A stretch of DNA of 64,000 nt from Changpingibacter yushuensis. Its GTDB lineage: Bacteria; Actinomycetota; Actinomycetes; Actinomycetales; Actinomycetaceae. Below are positions 46,884 to 56,153 of the stretch, one piece after another. The DNA lies in the NCBI RefSeq assembly GCF_014041995.1, contig NZ_CP059492.1, positions 2,480,001-2,544,000 on the forward strand, read 5' to 3'. The first letter of the stretch is position 1. The number at the start of each line of letters is the position of its first letter. Both the position numbers and the translations under genes were made by a program. The notes under the pieces were generated by a model, which was not told where the DNA came from, did no database searches, and was given only the letters and a program-made list of their open reading frames with translations.

Positions 46884-47957
46884 TCAAGCTTGGCGGAGGC
46901 GCTGAAGAGCACGGAGCACGCGAAGCGAGCCACGTGGCTCCGCCACGCTTACGCGAACGCCTTCAGATCCGAAACGGCGAACAGTCACGCCTTCCTCGTT
47001 GCACAGCTCCTCGAACATAGCGGAGTGCTCCCCCAGCGCAAGCCACAAGAAGTTTGCCTGAGAGTCTGGCACGTTCCAGCCCTGCACCTTCAGTGCAGCC
47101 ACAAACTTCGTCCGTTCGGCCTTGATCACCTCAACCTGCTCGCGGACCAGCGGCTGCGAGCGCAGTGCTGCACTCGCAGCCGCCTGCGCCAACGCATTCA
47201 CACCGAAGGGCGTCGAAATGGCACGTAGCCCCGCGGCCATCGCTGGGCATGTGAGTGCATACCCGCACCGCAATCCCGCCAGCCCATATGCTTTAGAGAA
47301 GGTATGGAGAACAACAAGGTTCTCATAGGCCAGCAGTAGCTCACGTGAGTTGACCTTGTCTGCCATCTCGACGAAATCAATGTATGCCTCGTCAAGAATG
47401 ACCGGAATAGTTGGCGGAACCTCTGCAAGGAATGCTTGGACCTCCGTGTGGGTGAGCGAGACTCCGGTTGGGTTGTTTGGAGAGCACAGCAAGATCGCAC
47501 GCGTGTTGGATGTGATCGCACCAACCATCGCCCGAAGATCGTGGCCACCATCATGCCTGAGCGGCACCTTGACCGATACACCGCCTGCACTTTGAATGGC
47601 AATTGGATACGCCTCGAATGACCTCCATGGCAGCACGACCTCTCCACCTGGAGTCACAACGGCTTGAAGAATCTTCTCAATGATCGCGGTGGAACCGTTG
47701 CCCACCACAATGCCATCGTCTGGCCATTCACAAAACGCTGCGATATCGGAAACCAACCGTCCAGCGTACATGTCCGGGTACCGGTTGAGATCGCCCGCAC
47801 AAGCTGCAATAACGGCCTGAACCTGCGGAAGTGCGGGAAACGGTGTCTCATTCGAAGCCAGCTTTATGACGTCGTCCCTAGAACCCTTCTTGCCAGGGAC
47901 ATAAGCGGGCAGTGAAAGCACTTCTGGACGGAACCACATCTGGTCAGCATTCTCCAT
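46884..47957 (-). CDS. hisC: Histidinol-phosphate aminotransferase-type PLP enzyme
   Basis: A fold-type I aminotransferase of 357 aa. Motifs: KLASNETPFPALP, YPDMYAG, GNGSTAIIEKIL, CSPNNPTGVSL with the Asn, LDEAYIDF Asp, and the PLP Lys in TFSKAYGLAGLR, then RVSVAEP Arg. Orphan: no his operon is nearby, so it may be HisC2/PatA (aromatic amino acid aminotransferase) rather than the histidine enzyme. The ATG at 47957 matches the family start; the long upstream frame overlaps the next gene and is rejected. Confidence 0.85.
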   Translation of the reverse strand: MENADQMWFRPEVLSLPAYVPGKKGSRDDVIKLASNETPFPALPQVQAVIAACAGDLNRYPDMYAGRLVSDIAAFCEWPDDGIVVGNGSTAIIEKILQAVVTPGGEVVLPWRSFEAYPIAIQSAGGVSVKVPLRHDGGHDLRAMVGAITSNTRAILLCSPNNPTGVSLTHTEVQAFLAEVPPTIPVILDEAYIDFVEMADKVNSRELLLAYENLVVLHTFSKAYGLAGLRCGYALTCPAMAAGLRAISTPFGVNALAQAAASAALRSQPLVREQVEVIKAERTKFVAALKVQGWNVPDSQANFLWLALGEHSAMFEELCNEEGVTVRRFGSEGVRVSVAEPRGSLRVLRALQRLRQA

Positions 47958-48075
47958 ACCTCTAGTGTGCCGCCTCTTGCCAGTCCCTGGCCCACTTCGT
48001 CCACAAACCTGCGACCGCGTGGCCCCTTGCAAGCACGCTGCCCCCGGATAATCTTGGGGTAAACGAAGGAGCATC

Positions 48076-48684
48076 ATGAGTACACCTACTGAAGAACCGA
48101 TCGACGCGCTCCAGCTTGCGGCTGAGCGCCTCACTACTTCCGCTATCAAAGTTGTCCGTTCATTGCTTGCCTTCACAGGCATCGTGGCGGTGGCGATGGG
48201 CATCATCCTGCTCGTATGGCCAGGAAAAACAATGAAGGTAGTTGCCGTACTCATGGGTGTCTATTTCCTTGTCATCGCGGTGATGAGGTTGTGGGCAGGG
48301 ATCACCGCCAAAGGACTTCCTGCAGGTTGGCGAATCCTCGATCTCTTCATGGCCCTACTGCTGCTCCTTGGAGGAGTATTCATGGTTCGCAACAGTGCTC
48401 TGGCCGGAGCGACGCTTGTGCTCGCAATTGTCATCGTGGTGGGCGTGCTGTGGATCTTTGAAGGAGTCTTGGCACTGGTCGAATCGGGCAAGCATCCAAA
48501 TTCCGGCTGGTCGATTGCCTTCGGTTTGCTCTCAATCCTTGCCGGCATCATCGTGATAGCCACCCCGTCGTGGTCAGCTGCGGCCCTTTTCGTTTTCACT
48601 GGCGTCATGCTGGTCATCACAGGTATCACAGCCATCTTCCGCGCCGTGCGGTTCGGAAAAGAAGCCCTAGCGGCACTCGACTGA
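48076..48684 (+). CDS. HdeD/DUF308 family membrane protein
   Basis: A 202-aa protein with six hydrophobic segments in the two-repeat DUF308 pattern (RSLLAFTGIVAVAMGIILLVWPG and later GLLSILAGIIVIATPSWS), as in HdeD acid-stress proteins. N-terminus is short and charged. AAGGAG is 7 nt before the ATG. Divergent from hisC. Role unknown in Gram-positives. Confidence 0.85.
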   Translation: MSTPTEEPIDALQLAAERLTTSAIKVVRSLLAFTGIVAVAMGIILLVWPGKTMKVVAVLMGVYFLVIAVMRLWAGITAKGLPAGWRILDLFMALLLLLGGVFMVRNSALAGATLVLAIVIVVGVLWIFEGVLALVESGKHPNSGWSIAFGLLSILAGIIVIATPSWSAAALFVFTGVMLVITGITAIFRAVRFGKEALAALD

Positions 48685-48695
48685 CGACGATAACT

Positions 48696-48737
48696 CCACG
48701 GCACCACACTGGAGTTCGCTTCGGTGTGGTGCCGTGG
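48696..48737 (+). terminator. Terminator hairpin after the HdeD-like gene
   Basis: A perfect 14-bp stem (48696-48709 with 48724-48737) with a 14-nt loop, 12 bp past the stop; no U-tract. Confidence 0.7.
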
Positions 48738-48788
48738 GCCATGCTCCCCGGTCTCCACTTACCCCCGCCGCGAGATCAGAACTAGGCT

Positions 48789-49178
48789 GTGAACATGAAG
48801 TTCATCGTGCGTGCCGTTGTTAATGCCTTCGCCTTGTGGGTCTGTGTCCAGTTCCTGACTGGAGTCAGCCTCAGCGCGTCAGGCACGCAGACTCAGCTCA
48901 TCATCTACTACCTCATAGCCGGCGTCATCATGGCGGTTATCAATGTGCTAGTGCGCCCGATCTTTGTGGTGCTCTCTATCCCTCTCTACATTGTGACGCT
49001 CGGTTTGTTCTTCATTGTGATCAATGCACTGATGCTTCTGCTCACTTCATGGGCCACGAGCCACCTGGACATAGGGATAGTTGTGGACAGCTTCGGTTGG
49101 GCCATAATCGGCGGAATCCTCATTGGTATCGTCAACGTCGTCGTCGACTGGATACTCCCGGAGAACGTGCGCCGGTAG
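48789..49178 (+). CDS. YvlD/phage-holin-like (TMEM) membrane protein
   Basis: A 129-aa protein of the Mycobacterium/Bacillus YvlD superfamily (DUF360-type 'phage holin family'), with four helices and the hallmark VRPIFVVLSIPLYIVTLGLFFIVINALML. It is a chromosomal membrane protein, not evidence of a prophage. Start GTG 48789 or ATG 48795. Confidence 0.85.
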   Translation: MNMKFIVRAVVNAFALWVCVQFLTGVSLSASGTQTQLIIYYLIAGVIMAVINVLVRPIFVVLSIPLYIVTLGLFFIVINALMLLLTSWATSHLDIGIVVDSFGWAIIGGILIGIVNVVVDWILPENVRR

Positions 49179-49266
49179 CACCTCGGACGCGAGCGCTTGC
49201 TCACTATTCGATACTCATTGCCGGACTACCTGCCCACATTGTGGTCACACGTGGAAGAATTGCGCC

Positions 49267-50712
49267 ATGAGCTTTGTTTCGCTTGCAGATGTCCAGCCTC
49301 CCATCGCCCTTGGTCCGCTTGACGGCCGTTACCGCGGTGCCGCCGCGGTGTTAGTTGACTACCTTTCCGAAGCCGCACTCAACCGCGCCCGCGTACTCGT
49401 AGAGGTCGAATGGATCATCTTCCTGTGCAAGAACAAAGCTCTGCCCGGCGCTCCCGTTTTGACCGACGACGACGTCGCCTACCTCCGTTCAATGTGGGAG
49501 ACCTTCGGGGCGGACGAAATCGCTGAACTCGCCGCAATCGAGGCGGAAACCCGCCACGACGTCAAAGCCGTTGAGTACTTCCTGAAGCGGCGCCTTGACA
49601 GCGCCGAAGAATCCATGGGGCACCCAACCACATTGACCGATCTCCACGAGATGGTGCATATCTTCTGCACCAGCGAAGACATCAACAACCTTTCCTATGC
49701 CGTGGTTATCAAGGGCGCTATGGAGACCGTGTGGGTTCCGGCCGCCCAAGCGCTCACACAGCAACTCGTGGATCTAGCCAACGCCAACGCGCATCTACCC
49801 ATGCTCTCCCACACGCATGGCCAGACTGCTACACCCACCACTCTCGGCAAGGAAATGGGCGTGTTTGCAGCGCGTCTCAATCGTCAGCTGCGCCGCATCC
49901 GCGCCACTGAGTACCTTGGAAAGATCAACGGCGCCACAGGCACATTTGGCGCCCATGCAGTCTCCGTGCCCGGTACTGACTGGCCTACAATCTCGCGAGG
50001 ATTCGTTGAGGGGCTGGGGTTGGTATGGAACCCGTTGACAACCCAGATTGAGCCGCACGACTGGCAGGCAGACCTATATGGCGATATCGCGCACTTCAAC
50101 CGCATTGCGCACAACATCGCCACTGACTTCTGGACCTACATTTCGATGGACTACTTCCACCAGAACCTAGCCGCCCAGGGCTCAACTGGCTCTTCAACAA
50201 TGCCCCACAAGGTCAACCCGATTCGCTTTGAGAACGCGGAAGCAAACTTCGAGATATCTTCGGCACTTCTCGAATCACTTGCTTCCACGCTGGTCACGTC
50301 CCGAATGCAGCGCGATCTTACCGATTCCACTACCCAGCGCAATATTGGTGTAGGCATTGGCCATTCACTTCTGGCCATCGACAACCTCCGCCGCGGCATC
50401 ACCGGTGTGGATCCAAACCCCACGCGTCTCGCTGAAGACCTGAACAACTCGTGGGAGGTTTTGGGCGAACCCATCCAGCAGGCGATGCGGGCTGCCCAGA
50501 TTGCGGGAGCAACCGGGATGGCTAACCCGTATGAACGGCTCAAGGAGCTCACACGTGGGCGCTCCGTCACAGCATCTGATATGCGTGAGTTCATTCTGGG
50601 CCTCGGGCTTCCCTCAGAACTTGAAGCTCGCCTTGTTGAACTGACGCCCGCCACCTATGTGGGTCTTGCTCCCCAATTGGTGAGAGAATTCCTTTCCAAC
50701 ACACAAGCCTGA
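49267..50712 (+). CDS. purB: Adenylosuccinate lyase
   Basis: Cleaves SAICAR and adenylosuccinate in purine synthesis. 481 aa with the family signature GSSTMPHKVNP near residue 315, EDINNLSYAV, and SHTHGQTATPTTLGKEM. The ATG at 49267 (MSFVSLADVQPPIALGPLDGRY) starts the conserved N-terminus; GGAAGAA is upstream. The long 5' extension is rejected because it overlaps the previous gene. Length suits the long (E. coli) PurB type. Confidence 0.95.
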   Translation: MSFVSLADVQPPIALGPLDGRYRGAAAVLVDYLSEAALNRARVLVEVEWIIFLCKNKALPGAPVLTDDDVAYLRSMWETFGADEIAELAAIEAETRHDVKAVEYFLKRRLDSAEESMGHPTTLTDLHEMVHIFCTSEDINNLSYAVVIKGAMETVWVPAAQALTQQLVDLANANAHLPMLSHTHGQTATPTTLGKEMGVFAARLNRQLRRIRATEYLGKINGATGTFGAHAVSVPGTDWPTISRGFVEGLGLVWNPLTTQIEPHDWQADLYGDIAHFNRIAHNIATDFWTYISMDYFHQNLAAQGSTGSSTMPHKVNPIRFENAEANFEISSALLESLASTLVTSRMQRDLTDSTTQRNIGVGIGHSLLAIDNLRRGITGVDPNPTRLAEDLNNSWEVLGEPIQQAMRAAQIAGATGMANPYERLKELTRGRSVTASDMREFILGLGLPSELEARLVELTPATYVGLAPQLVREFLSNTQA

Positions 50713-51029
50713 GTCCTGATCCGCCAGCTGAATTCGCGCAAACTCAAGGCAGGCTGCCCGCAACAGCACGCAGAGTTCTGTTTTCCTCTAAGAGCGATGA
50801 GACGCAGAGATAGTGGTCTTGGCCAGCAATTCTTGAAAGACTGAAAGCAGCTACGCCCAACCGCCTCGGGATCACCGCAGGCCGGAAGAAGGAAACACCT
50901 CTGCTTTCACTACTAACTGCCTCCACAATTCCCCACGCCTCACACGCCGGCGCCACTCTTGCCAGCCTCACAGCAAGCGCGCAGAACGCCTCCGATCTTG
51001 GAGGCGTTGCGGGTTGGGCGGTCAGTGTC
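50713..51029 (+). other. 317-bp stretch upstream of dedA with an open in-frame extension
   Basis: The dedA reading frame stays open back to a TAG at 50811, about 72 codons, without ATG, GTG or TTG in frame. The residues just before 51030 (GGVAGWAVSVM) continue the DedA N-terminal pattern. A gene on the opposite strand is open too, but looks spurious. Confidence 0.45.
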
Positions 51030-51719
51030 ATGGAAGCACTGGGCGGAATCGGCGCAGCCTCCCTTATCGCACTGGAGAATCTCTTCCCACCGCTGCCCTC
51101 AGAAATCATACTTCCCTTGGCTGGTTTCACTGCTGGAACAGGCGCTTCGTTCACGGTGCTCGAAGCAATCCTGTGGTGCACGGGCGGATCGGTGTTCGGA
51201 GCATGGCTCCTCTACGGGCTTGGCGCGCTGCTTGGACGGGATCGCACACGCAGGATCCTCACCGCTCTTCCGCTGATGAAGGCCGCAGATGTGTACCGCA
51301 CGGAAGTGTGGTTTGAGAAGTATGGTCAGTGGACTGTCTTCTTTGGAAGAATGATCCCCATCTTTCGCTCGCTCATATCGCTTCCAGCCGGAGTGACGCG
51401 CATGAGCCCTGTCCTCTTCACCGCGTTGACCGCAACCGGCTCACTCATCTGGAACAGCGTACTCATCTATGCTGGCTACTTATTAGGTGCCAACTGGCAC
51501 GTGGTGGAAACGTACGTGGGCACGTTGTCCAAGGTAGTCATCGTCGTCGTCGTTATCGCTGCCATAGTGTGGATTGCCCTGCGCATACGCAACAACCGCG
51601 CAATGGTCGCTAGAGCTGAGCACTCAACCCCGGGGCACCTGGCACAAATCGAGGCAGAGCCACGCGATACGCCCCACGCGCAGACGCCCCATACTGAGCA
51701 AGAGAATCCAAACGACTAG
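51030..51719 (+). CDS. DedA family membrane protein
   Basis: A 229-aa protein with DedA/SNARE-associated domain: ALENLFPPLPSEIILPLAGF near the N-terminus, FFGRMIPIFRSLISLPAGVTRM with the conserved Arg, then C-terminal helices and a polar tail. DedA proteins are linked to polyprenyl-phosphate and phospholipid flipping and membrane homeostasis. ATG 51030 is the only standard start but lacks a Shine-Dalgarno and truncates the usual 10-15 residue lead. Confidence 0.85.
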   Translation: MEALGGIGAASLIALENLFPPLPSEIILPLAGFTAGTGASFTVLEAILWCTGGSVFGAWLLYGLGALLGRDRTRRILTALPLMKAADVYRTEVWFEKYGQWTVFFGRMIPIFRSLISLPAGVTRMSPVLFTALTATGSLIWNSVLIYAGYLLGANWHVVETYVGTLSKVVIVVVVIAAIVWIALRIRNNRAMVARAEHSTPGHLAQIEAEPRDTPHAQTPHTEQENPND

Positions 51720-51773
51720 GGTTGGACAACAGGTGCAAAGCTGCGCCAAGTCGGACCAATGAAAGGGCATTCC

Positions 51774-53243
51774 GTGAGTGTCGTCTACCAGCTGACCGTA
51801 TCGGCCCATCAGGCCGAATCTTTCCTCAAGCACGGCATCGACTTCTTTGGAGGACTTGCGGTTGATGCGAACGAGGTCAGTGGCGTGACGGACGTCGCGG
51901 ATCTCATCACGCTGCTCAACGGAAACATGCCGGGTTCGCCGTACAAAGAGGATCAGCCTCTCTACATCCTGCACGTCCCAACTAATCCTTTTATTCAGGC
52001 CCGTCTGGCCGTTGGTCCACTAGACAAGCGAGCCTTCCTCGGAGGCATCGTTGAACTCGATCCGTTCGATGGTTCAGGAGTTGCCCGGGCAGGCAACGTG
52101 AGCACCCCTCTCATCTGGATTGAGCCCACCCGTCTCAGCCAAGGATCACAACTGTGGCGATTCGAGCCCGGAAATCCAGAGCCCACCCTATGCGGCGTGT
52201 ACCACGGCGTTACATGGGGTTGGGAAAACGTTGAGACAGGCGAGTTCCGCGTGGGAATGCCCACCCAATTCGTTGGCCCGGTGATTCGCCGCGAATGGGG
52301 CGTAGTGCCGGTAGACGTGGAGCTTAACGCGAGTGGAACCACACCCGTTTCCGTCACGATGGTAGCGCCCGCCCAACCTCCGGAGGAGGATGGCTTCGAA
52401 GCGGTCAGTTCAGGTATGTGGGCTAAACGCCTCGAATACAACCCCGCCTTGGATATCTTTGAATACCAGGTAATCGGTAGATCAGAGTCACTTCCGATTC
52501 GCGTCTTGCGCGCTATCAAGGACGACGACGCCCTTCACCTCCAAGCTCACATCACCCCGATGATCGTGGATGCGCCACTCGCGAGCGCAGCGGGATTCCA
52601 GCGCTACACGCAAGGTGTATTCACCCACATCATCCCGATGGAATCAATCAAAGATCGCACCATTCGCGAAGCTCGGCCTGGTTCATGGGACGTGCGCAAC
52701 CGGCCAGCTGTGACAGTGGATCCAGCCAGAATCCGAGACAATGGTGATACCCAGCAGCTGCTTGCAGACATCCTTGCACTCATGACAAACGTGGCACCGA
52801 GCAACTGGACCCGACTCCGCATGATGGTTCAACTGGTGGATCGCCAAATCCACTTCGCTGCCACGGCGGATGTCCCGGGCTCCGAACCCGCGGGGGCCCA
52901 TTCCTCTGCCACTGGGCAGATCGATACGAACGTCAGTTCCGCCGGAGCAGCACAGGAGGCCACTGTGCGCGAGGTAGGAATCAAGTTCATGCCCACCGCG
53001 GTGCTGCATTACTGCAACCAGATCAAAGAGGATCAGTACCGCCCAGGCGAAGGTGCCGCCGTGGCAGTGGTGATCGAGTTCAACCGAGACGGTAAAGCAA
53101 GCGTCACGCTGAACCTTCACAACAAGCCGCGCTGGGCTGACAAGGTCACTGCGCAGGCGTGGAAGAAAGACCTCATTCGTTATCCACGCAACGAAGAACA
53201 CATCCCAGCATGGATGAAAGAGCTGATGTCAGACGGACAATGA
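51774..53243 (+). CDS. Uncharacterised 489-aa soluble protein
   Basis: I do not recognise the family. The protein is soluble, with no signal or membrane helix. A Trp/Gly-rich first half, GWENVETGEFRVGMPTQF and REWGVVPVDVEL near 160-190, is followed by a mixed region and a C-terminal part whose end (KKDLIRYPRNEEHIPAWM) tentatively recalls YezG/DUF600 immunity proteins. Start GTG 51774 is preferred over ATG 51759 because AAAGGG lies 6 nt upstream. It lies between dedA and the flippase-like gene, same strand. Confidence 0.7.
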   Translation: MSVVYQLTVSAHQAESFLKHGIDFFGGLAVDANEVSGVTDVADLITLLNGNMPGSPYKEDQPLYILHVPTNPFIQARLAVGPLDKRAFLGGIVELDPFDGSGVARAGNVSTPLIWIEPTRLSQGSQLWRFEPGNPEPTLCGVYHGVTWGWENVETGEFRVGMPTQFVGPVIRREWGVVPVDVELNASGTTPVSVTMVAPAQPPEEDGFEAVSSGMWAKRLEYNPALDIFEYQVIGRSESLPIRVLRAIKDDDALHLQAHITPMIVDAPLASAAGFQRYTQGVFTHIIPMESIKDRTIREARPGSWDVRNRPAVTVDPARIRDNGDTQQLLADILALMTNVAPSNWTRLRMMVQLVDRQIHFAATADVPGSEPAGAHSSATGQIDTNVSSAGAAQEATVREVGIKFMPTAVLHYCNQIKEDQYRPGEGAAVAVVIEFNRDGKASVTLNLHNKPRWADKVTAQAWKKDLIRYPRNEEHIPAWMKELMSDGQ

Positions 53244-53366
53244 CTCGATAGTGCGCTAGGGTCATTCCCGAAATGGCGAATGTGCTAGGTGGAGCTGAGC
53301 CGCCTTCCCGATCACCAGAATCCGAATATCTACCCGTAGACTGCTCTTGTGAAAGAAGAGGACCGC

Positions 53367-56150
53367 GTGCCCGAAGCACGAGAAGGCTCATCCACCGAGC
53401 CCACCCACCCTCCCGCGCTTTCGACACCCGTTCCAGCGCCACGGCGTAACGTACTGCTGATTGATGAAGCCGTGCGTTGGGTGCGGCGTCCCCGTGACCT
53501 TGCTGGCGCCGGGTTGTTCCTCCTCGCAATCATTTCCGTGATGGTTCTGGCGATTTACGGATCGGCCACCACTTTGGCGATCACACGGGACGTTCGCAGC
53601 GCTACTCAGAAGATTCTTGAAACGGTTCTCTTCATTCCCATCAATGTGATTGAAGGCCTCCTTAGCTTCTTCTTGCCGCTCATTCTTCTCATTGACCTTG
53701 TTTGGCACCGCCAGTGGAGGACTCTGGTATCTGCCGTTGCCTCTTCAGGTTCCGCAGTTGTTATTGCCTACGGCATGTTGTGGCTCTTCGAGAAGTACTT
53801 CCCCATCTCGCCACTGACACAGCAACTCTCTGACTCTATTGACGAGCAGGCAAACATCAACCTTATCCCCTACGTGGCGGTCATCGCGGCCCTACTCACA
53901 GTGGCCAGTTCTCACAAGGCGTGGCGGATCAGTTCGTGGGGTTGGCCTTTACTCATATTCGCCTTAGTTGTATCGGTGCTCAAGGGCAATCAGACCCTAC
54001 CTGGCGCTCTCATCACGGTGTTTCTCGGCTGCTTGTGCGGGCTTCTGGCTCGCTACATCGCGGGAGATGTTCCCGAACGGAGCACCGGGGCTCACCTCGT
54101 CAACATCGTTCGCAGAGCCGGAATTGACGTAACTCAGATCGTTCGAATAGACAAGCTGCCGGAGGATTCTCCGCTCTACGCTTGGCGAACGATCACCGAA
54201 GCCCCGTTGGGCTATGTAGATAGATATGGGCTCGAACAGATCCGCCAAATCCTCAAGGACACAGAGGAGATGGCCCAATCAGGCCTCCTTGATCGTCCGC
54301 AGGATCCTCCAACTGATGGTGGGGAACTCCTAGTTGGCGGCGTCGTCGACGACGGCGAAGCACTCCCACGGCCGGACGAATCCGAGCCCGAATCTGCCAT
54401 CCATCGCAAGAAGGCGAAGTCTGGATACGTTTCCTTCCGGCTCGATCCAGAGGTGGATCCAGATCGCCTCTCAGATGCCCTCAAGGAAAAATGGCATCCG
54501 CCAATCAGCGTCGCTGCGTCCAGGAACTACATCGTGACAGACGTCCACGGCACTGCCTACATCGCTGGCCTCATCGACACCGATCAACACATCATGGGCG
54601 TTCTGGCGTCGATGTGGAACAGGCTCACTCTGACCATCGGATCGCAGCGTCCCCAACGCACCATCGAAGAAAGCGCTGACCGCGTGGTCATGATGGAACT
54701 TGCCGCAACTCACGCGGGCCTCGCGCCTGAACGCAACCTGCGCGTGGCAAGTGGCACCAACTCTATGCTCGTGACCTACAAACTTCGGGGAGAGACGGCC
54801 TTCCATGCTATGACGGACGCTCCTCTCGATGCCACCCTGGATGAGACATGGGCCATTCTTCAAAAAGCACACCAACGCGGTTTCTGCCACGGAAATGTTG
54901 GTCCTCGCAGCGTAGTGATGCACGATGGGCATGTTGAGATACTGAACTGGGAGCGCGGTTCCCTCGCGGCATCTGAACTGACCCGACGCATCGATATGGC
55001 CCAGGCGATAGCCCTCATGGCTAGCCACGCTGGCGTCGAGCGCGCCGTAGCATCCGCGCAGCGCTGCCTGCCCCTCGATCAGATGATCTCGCTCGCGCCC
55101 GCGCTGCAGGCTGCCGTCATCCCCCATGAAACGATGGCGAGATTCTCCAGCAAGAAGGAGTTCCAGCGCCTGCGCGATTCGCTGACTGAATCCGTACCTG
55201 CCACTGGCGAAGTGCAGCCACTTCAGTTGCGCAGATTCTCCCCACGAACCGTCATTACCCTGTCCATTGGGTTGGTGGCCGTCTACTTGCTCCTCGCCTC
55301 CATCAATATCGAGGAACTGCGCGACACCATCTCGCAGGCGGTTCCCGCATGGATGGTCTTCTCGTTTATCGCGGGAATGTTCTCCTATGTGGGTGCCAGT
55401 CTCGTTCTCAAGGCGTACACGGCAGAGAATCTCAACTTCAAGACCACCACCATTGTTCAACTCGCAGCATCCGTGGTGGCACTGGTAGCGCCCGCCGGTA
55501 TTGGACCAGCGGCTCTCAACCTCCGCTTCCTCCAGAAGAACAAGGTTGCAACGCCTGTTGCGATAGCGACGGTTTCACTTGTGCAAGTGGCGCAGTTTGT
55601 CACAACAGTGGCACTTCTGGTTCTGCTGGGACTCGCCACCGGCGATGTCGGTTCATTCGCAGTGCCGTCCGGGACCATCTTGGTAGTGGTCGCGTGTGTG
55701 GCCGTGGTGGCTGCGGCTTTTGTACTCGTCACGCCGCTCAGGAAGTGGGCTTCTGAGAAGATCCGGCCAACCATAGACCAGATCTGGCCTCGGCTGGTAT
55801 GGCTAGGAACCCATCCCATTCGGTTCTTCTACGGATTCTGTGGATCCGTTCTTCAAAGCGTGGCGTACGTTGCTGCATTTGGCGGCGCGTTAGCTGCCTT
55901 CGGTCATAGCTTGCCCGTAGTAACTCTGGCCGTCACGTATCTGGTTTCGAACTCCGTGGGTTCCGTGGTTCCTTCTCCCGGTGGCATCGGTCCAGTTGAA
56001 GCTGCTCTGACGGTTGGCCTCACAGCTGCGGGTGTTCCATACTCCATTGCATTCTCCACTGCGCTACTGTTCCGTGTACTCACCTTCTGGATCCGCATTC
56101 CGCTGGGCTGGCTGGCGCTGAACTGGTGCCAGAGACGAAACGTGGTGTGA
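53367..56150 (+). CDS. Flippase-domain (LPG_synthase_TM) protein with central pseudokinase
   Basis: A 927-aa membrane protein. N-terminal 1-45 is cytosolic, followed by about six to seven helices to about 250. A cytosolic stretch to about 620 includes a kinase-like domain with HGNVGPRSV at 508-516 and NWE at 527-529 in place of the HxDxxxxN and DFG motifs. Then about 630-920 has roughly eight helices as in the MprF/AglD flippase domain (LPG_synthase_TM, UPF0104), with VPSPGGIGPVEAALT near the C-terminus. The C-terminal aminoacyl-transfer domain of MprF is absent. Start GTG 53367 has AGAAGAGG 8 nt upstream. Inferred function: lipid or lipid-linked substrate translocation. Confidence 0.85.
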   Translation: MPEAREGSSTEPTHPPALSTPVPAPRRNVLLIDEAVRWVRRPRDLAGAGLFLLAIISVMVLAIYGSATTLAITRDVRSATQKILETVLFIPINVIEGLLSFFLPLILLIDLVWHRQWRTLVSAVASSGSAVVIAYGMLWLFEKYFPISPLTQQLSDSIDEQANINLIPYVAVIAALLTVASSHKAWRISSWGWPLLIFALVVSVLKGNQTLPGALITVFLGCLCGLLARYIAGDVPERSTGAHLVNIVRRAGIDVTQIVRIDKLPEDSPLYAWRTITEAPLGYVDRYGLEQIRQILKDTEEMAQSGLLDRPQDPPTDGGELLVGGVVDDGEALPRPDESEPESAIHRKKAKSGYVSFRLDPEVDPDRLSDALKEKWHPPISVAASRNYIVTDVHGTAYIAGLIDTDQHIMGVLASMWNRLTLTIGSQRPQRTIEESADRVVMMELAATHAGLAPERNLRVASGTNSMLVTYKLRGETAFHAMTDAPLDATLDETWAILQKAHQRGFCHGNVGPRSVVMHDGHVEILNWERGSLAASELTRRIDMAQAIALMASHAGVERAVASAQRCLPLDQMISLAPALQAAVIPHETMARFSSKKEFQRLRDSLTESVPATGEVQPLQLRRFSPRTVITLSIGLVAVYLLLASINIEELRDTISQAVPAWMVFSFIAGMFSYVGASLVLKAYTAENLNFKTTTIVQLAASVVALVAPAGIGPAALNLRFLQKNKVATPVAIATVSLVQVAQFVTTVALLVLLGLATGDVGSFAVPSGTILVVVACVAVVAAAFVLVTPLRKWASEKIRPTIDQIWPRLVWLGTHPIRFFYGFCGSVLQSVAYVAAFGGALAAFGHSLPVVTLAVTYLVSNSVGSVVPSPGGIGPVEAALTVGLTAAGVPYSIAFSTALLFRVLTFWIRIPLGWLALNWCQRRNVV

Positions 56151-56153
56151 CGT

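Noticed and set aside
48789-49178. Prophage sign from the 'phage holin family' label
   Set aside because: YvlD-type proteins are chromosomal membrane proteins; no phage genes are nearby.
50744-51181. 145-aa minus-strand frame opposite the dedA N-terminus
   Set aside because: It overlaps the DedA domain coding region; composition reflects the antisense of a GC-rich gene.
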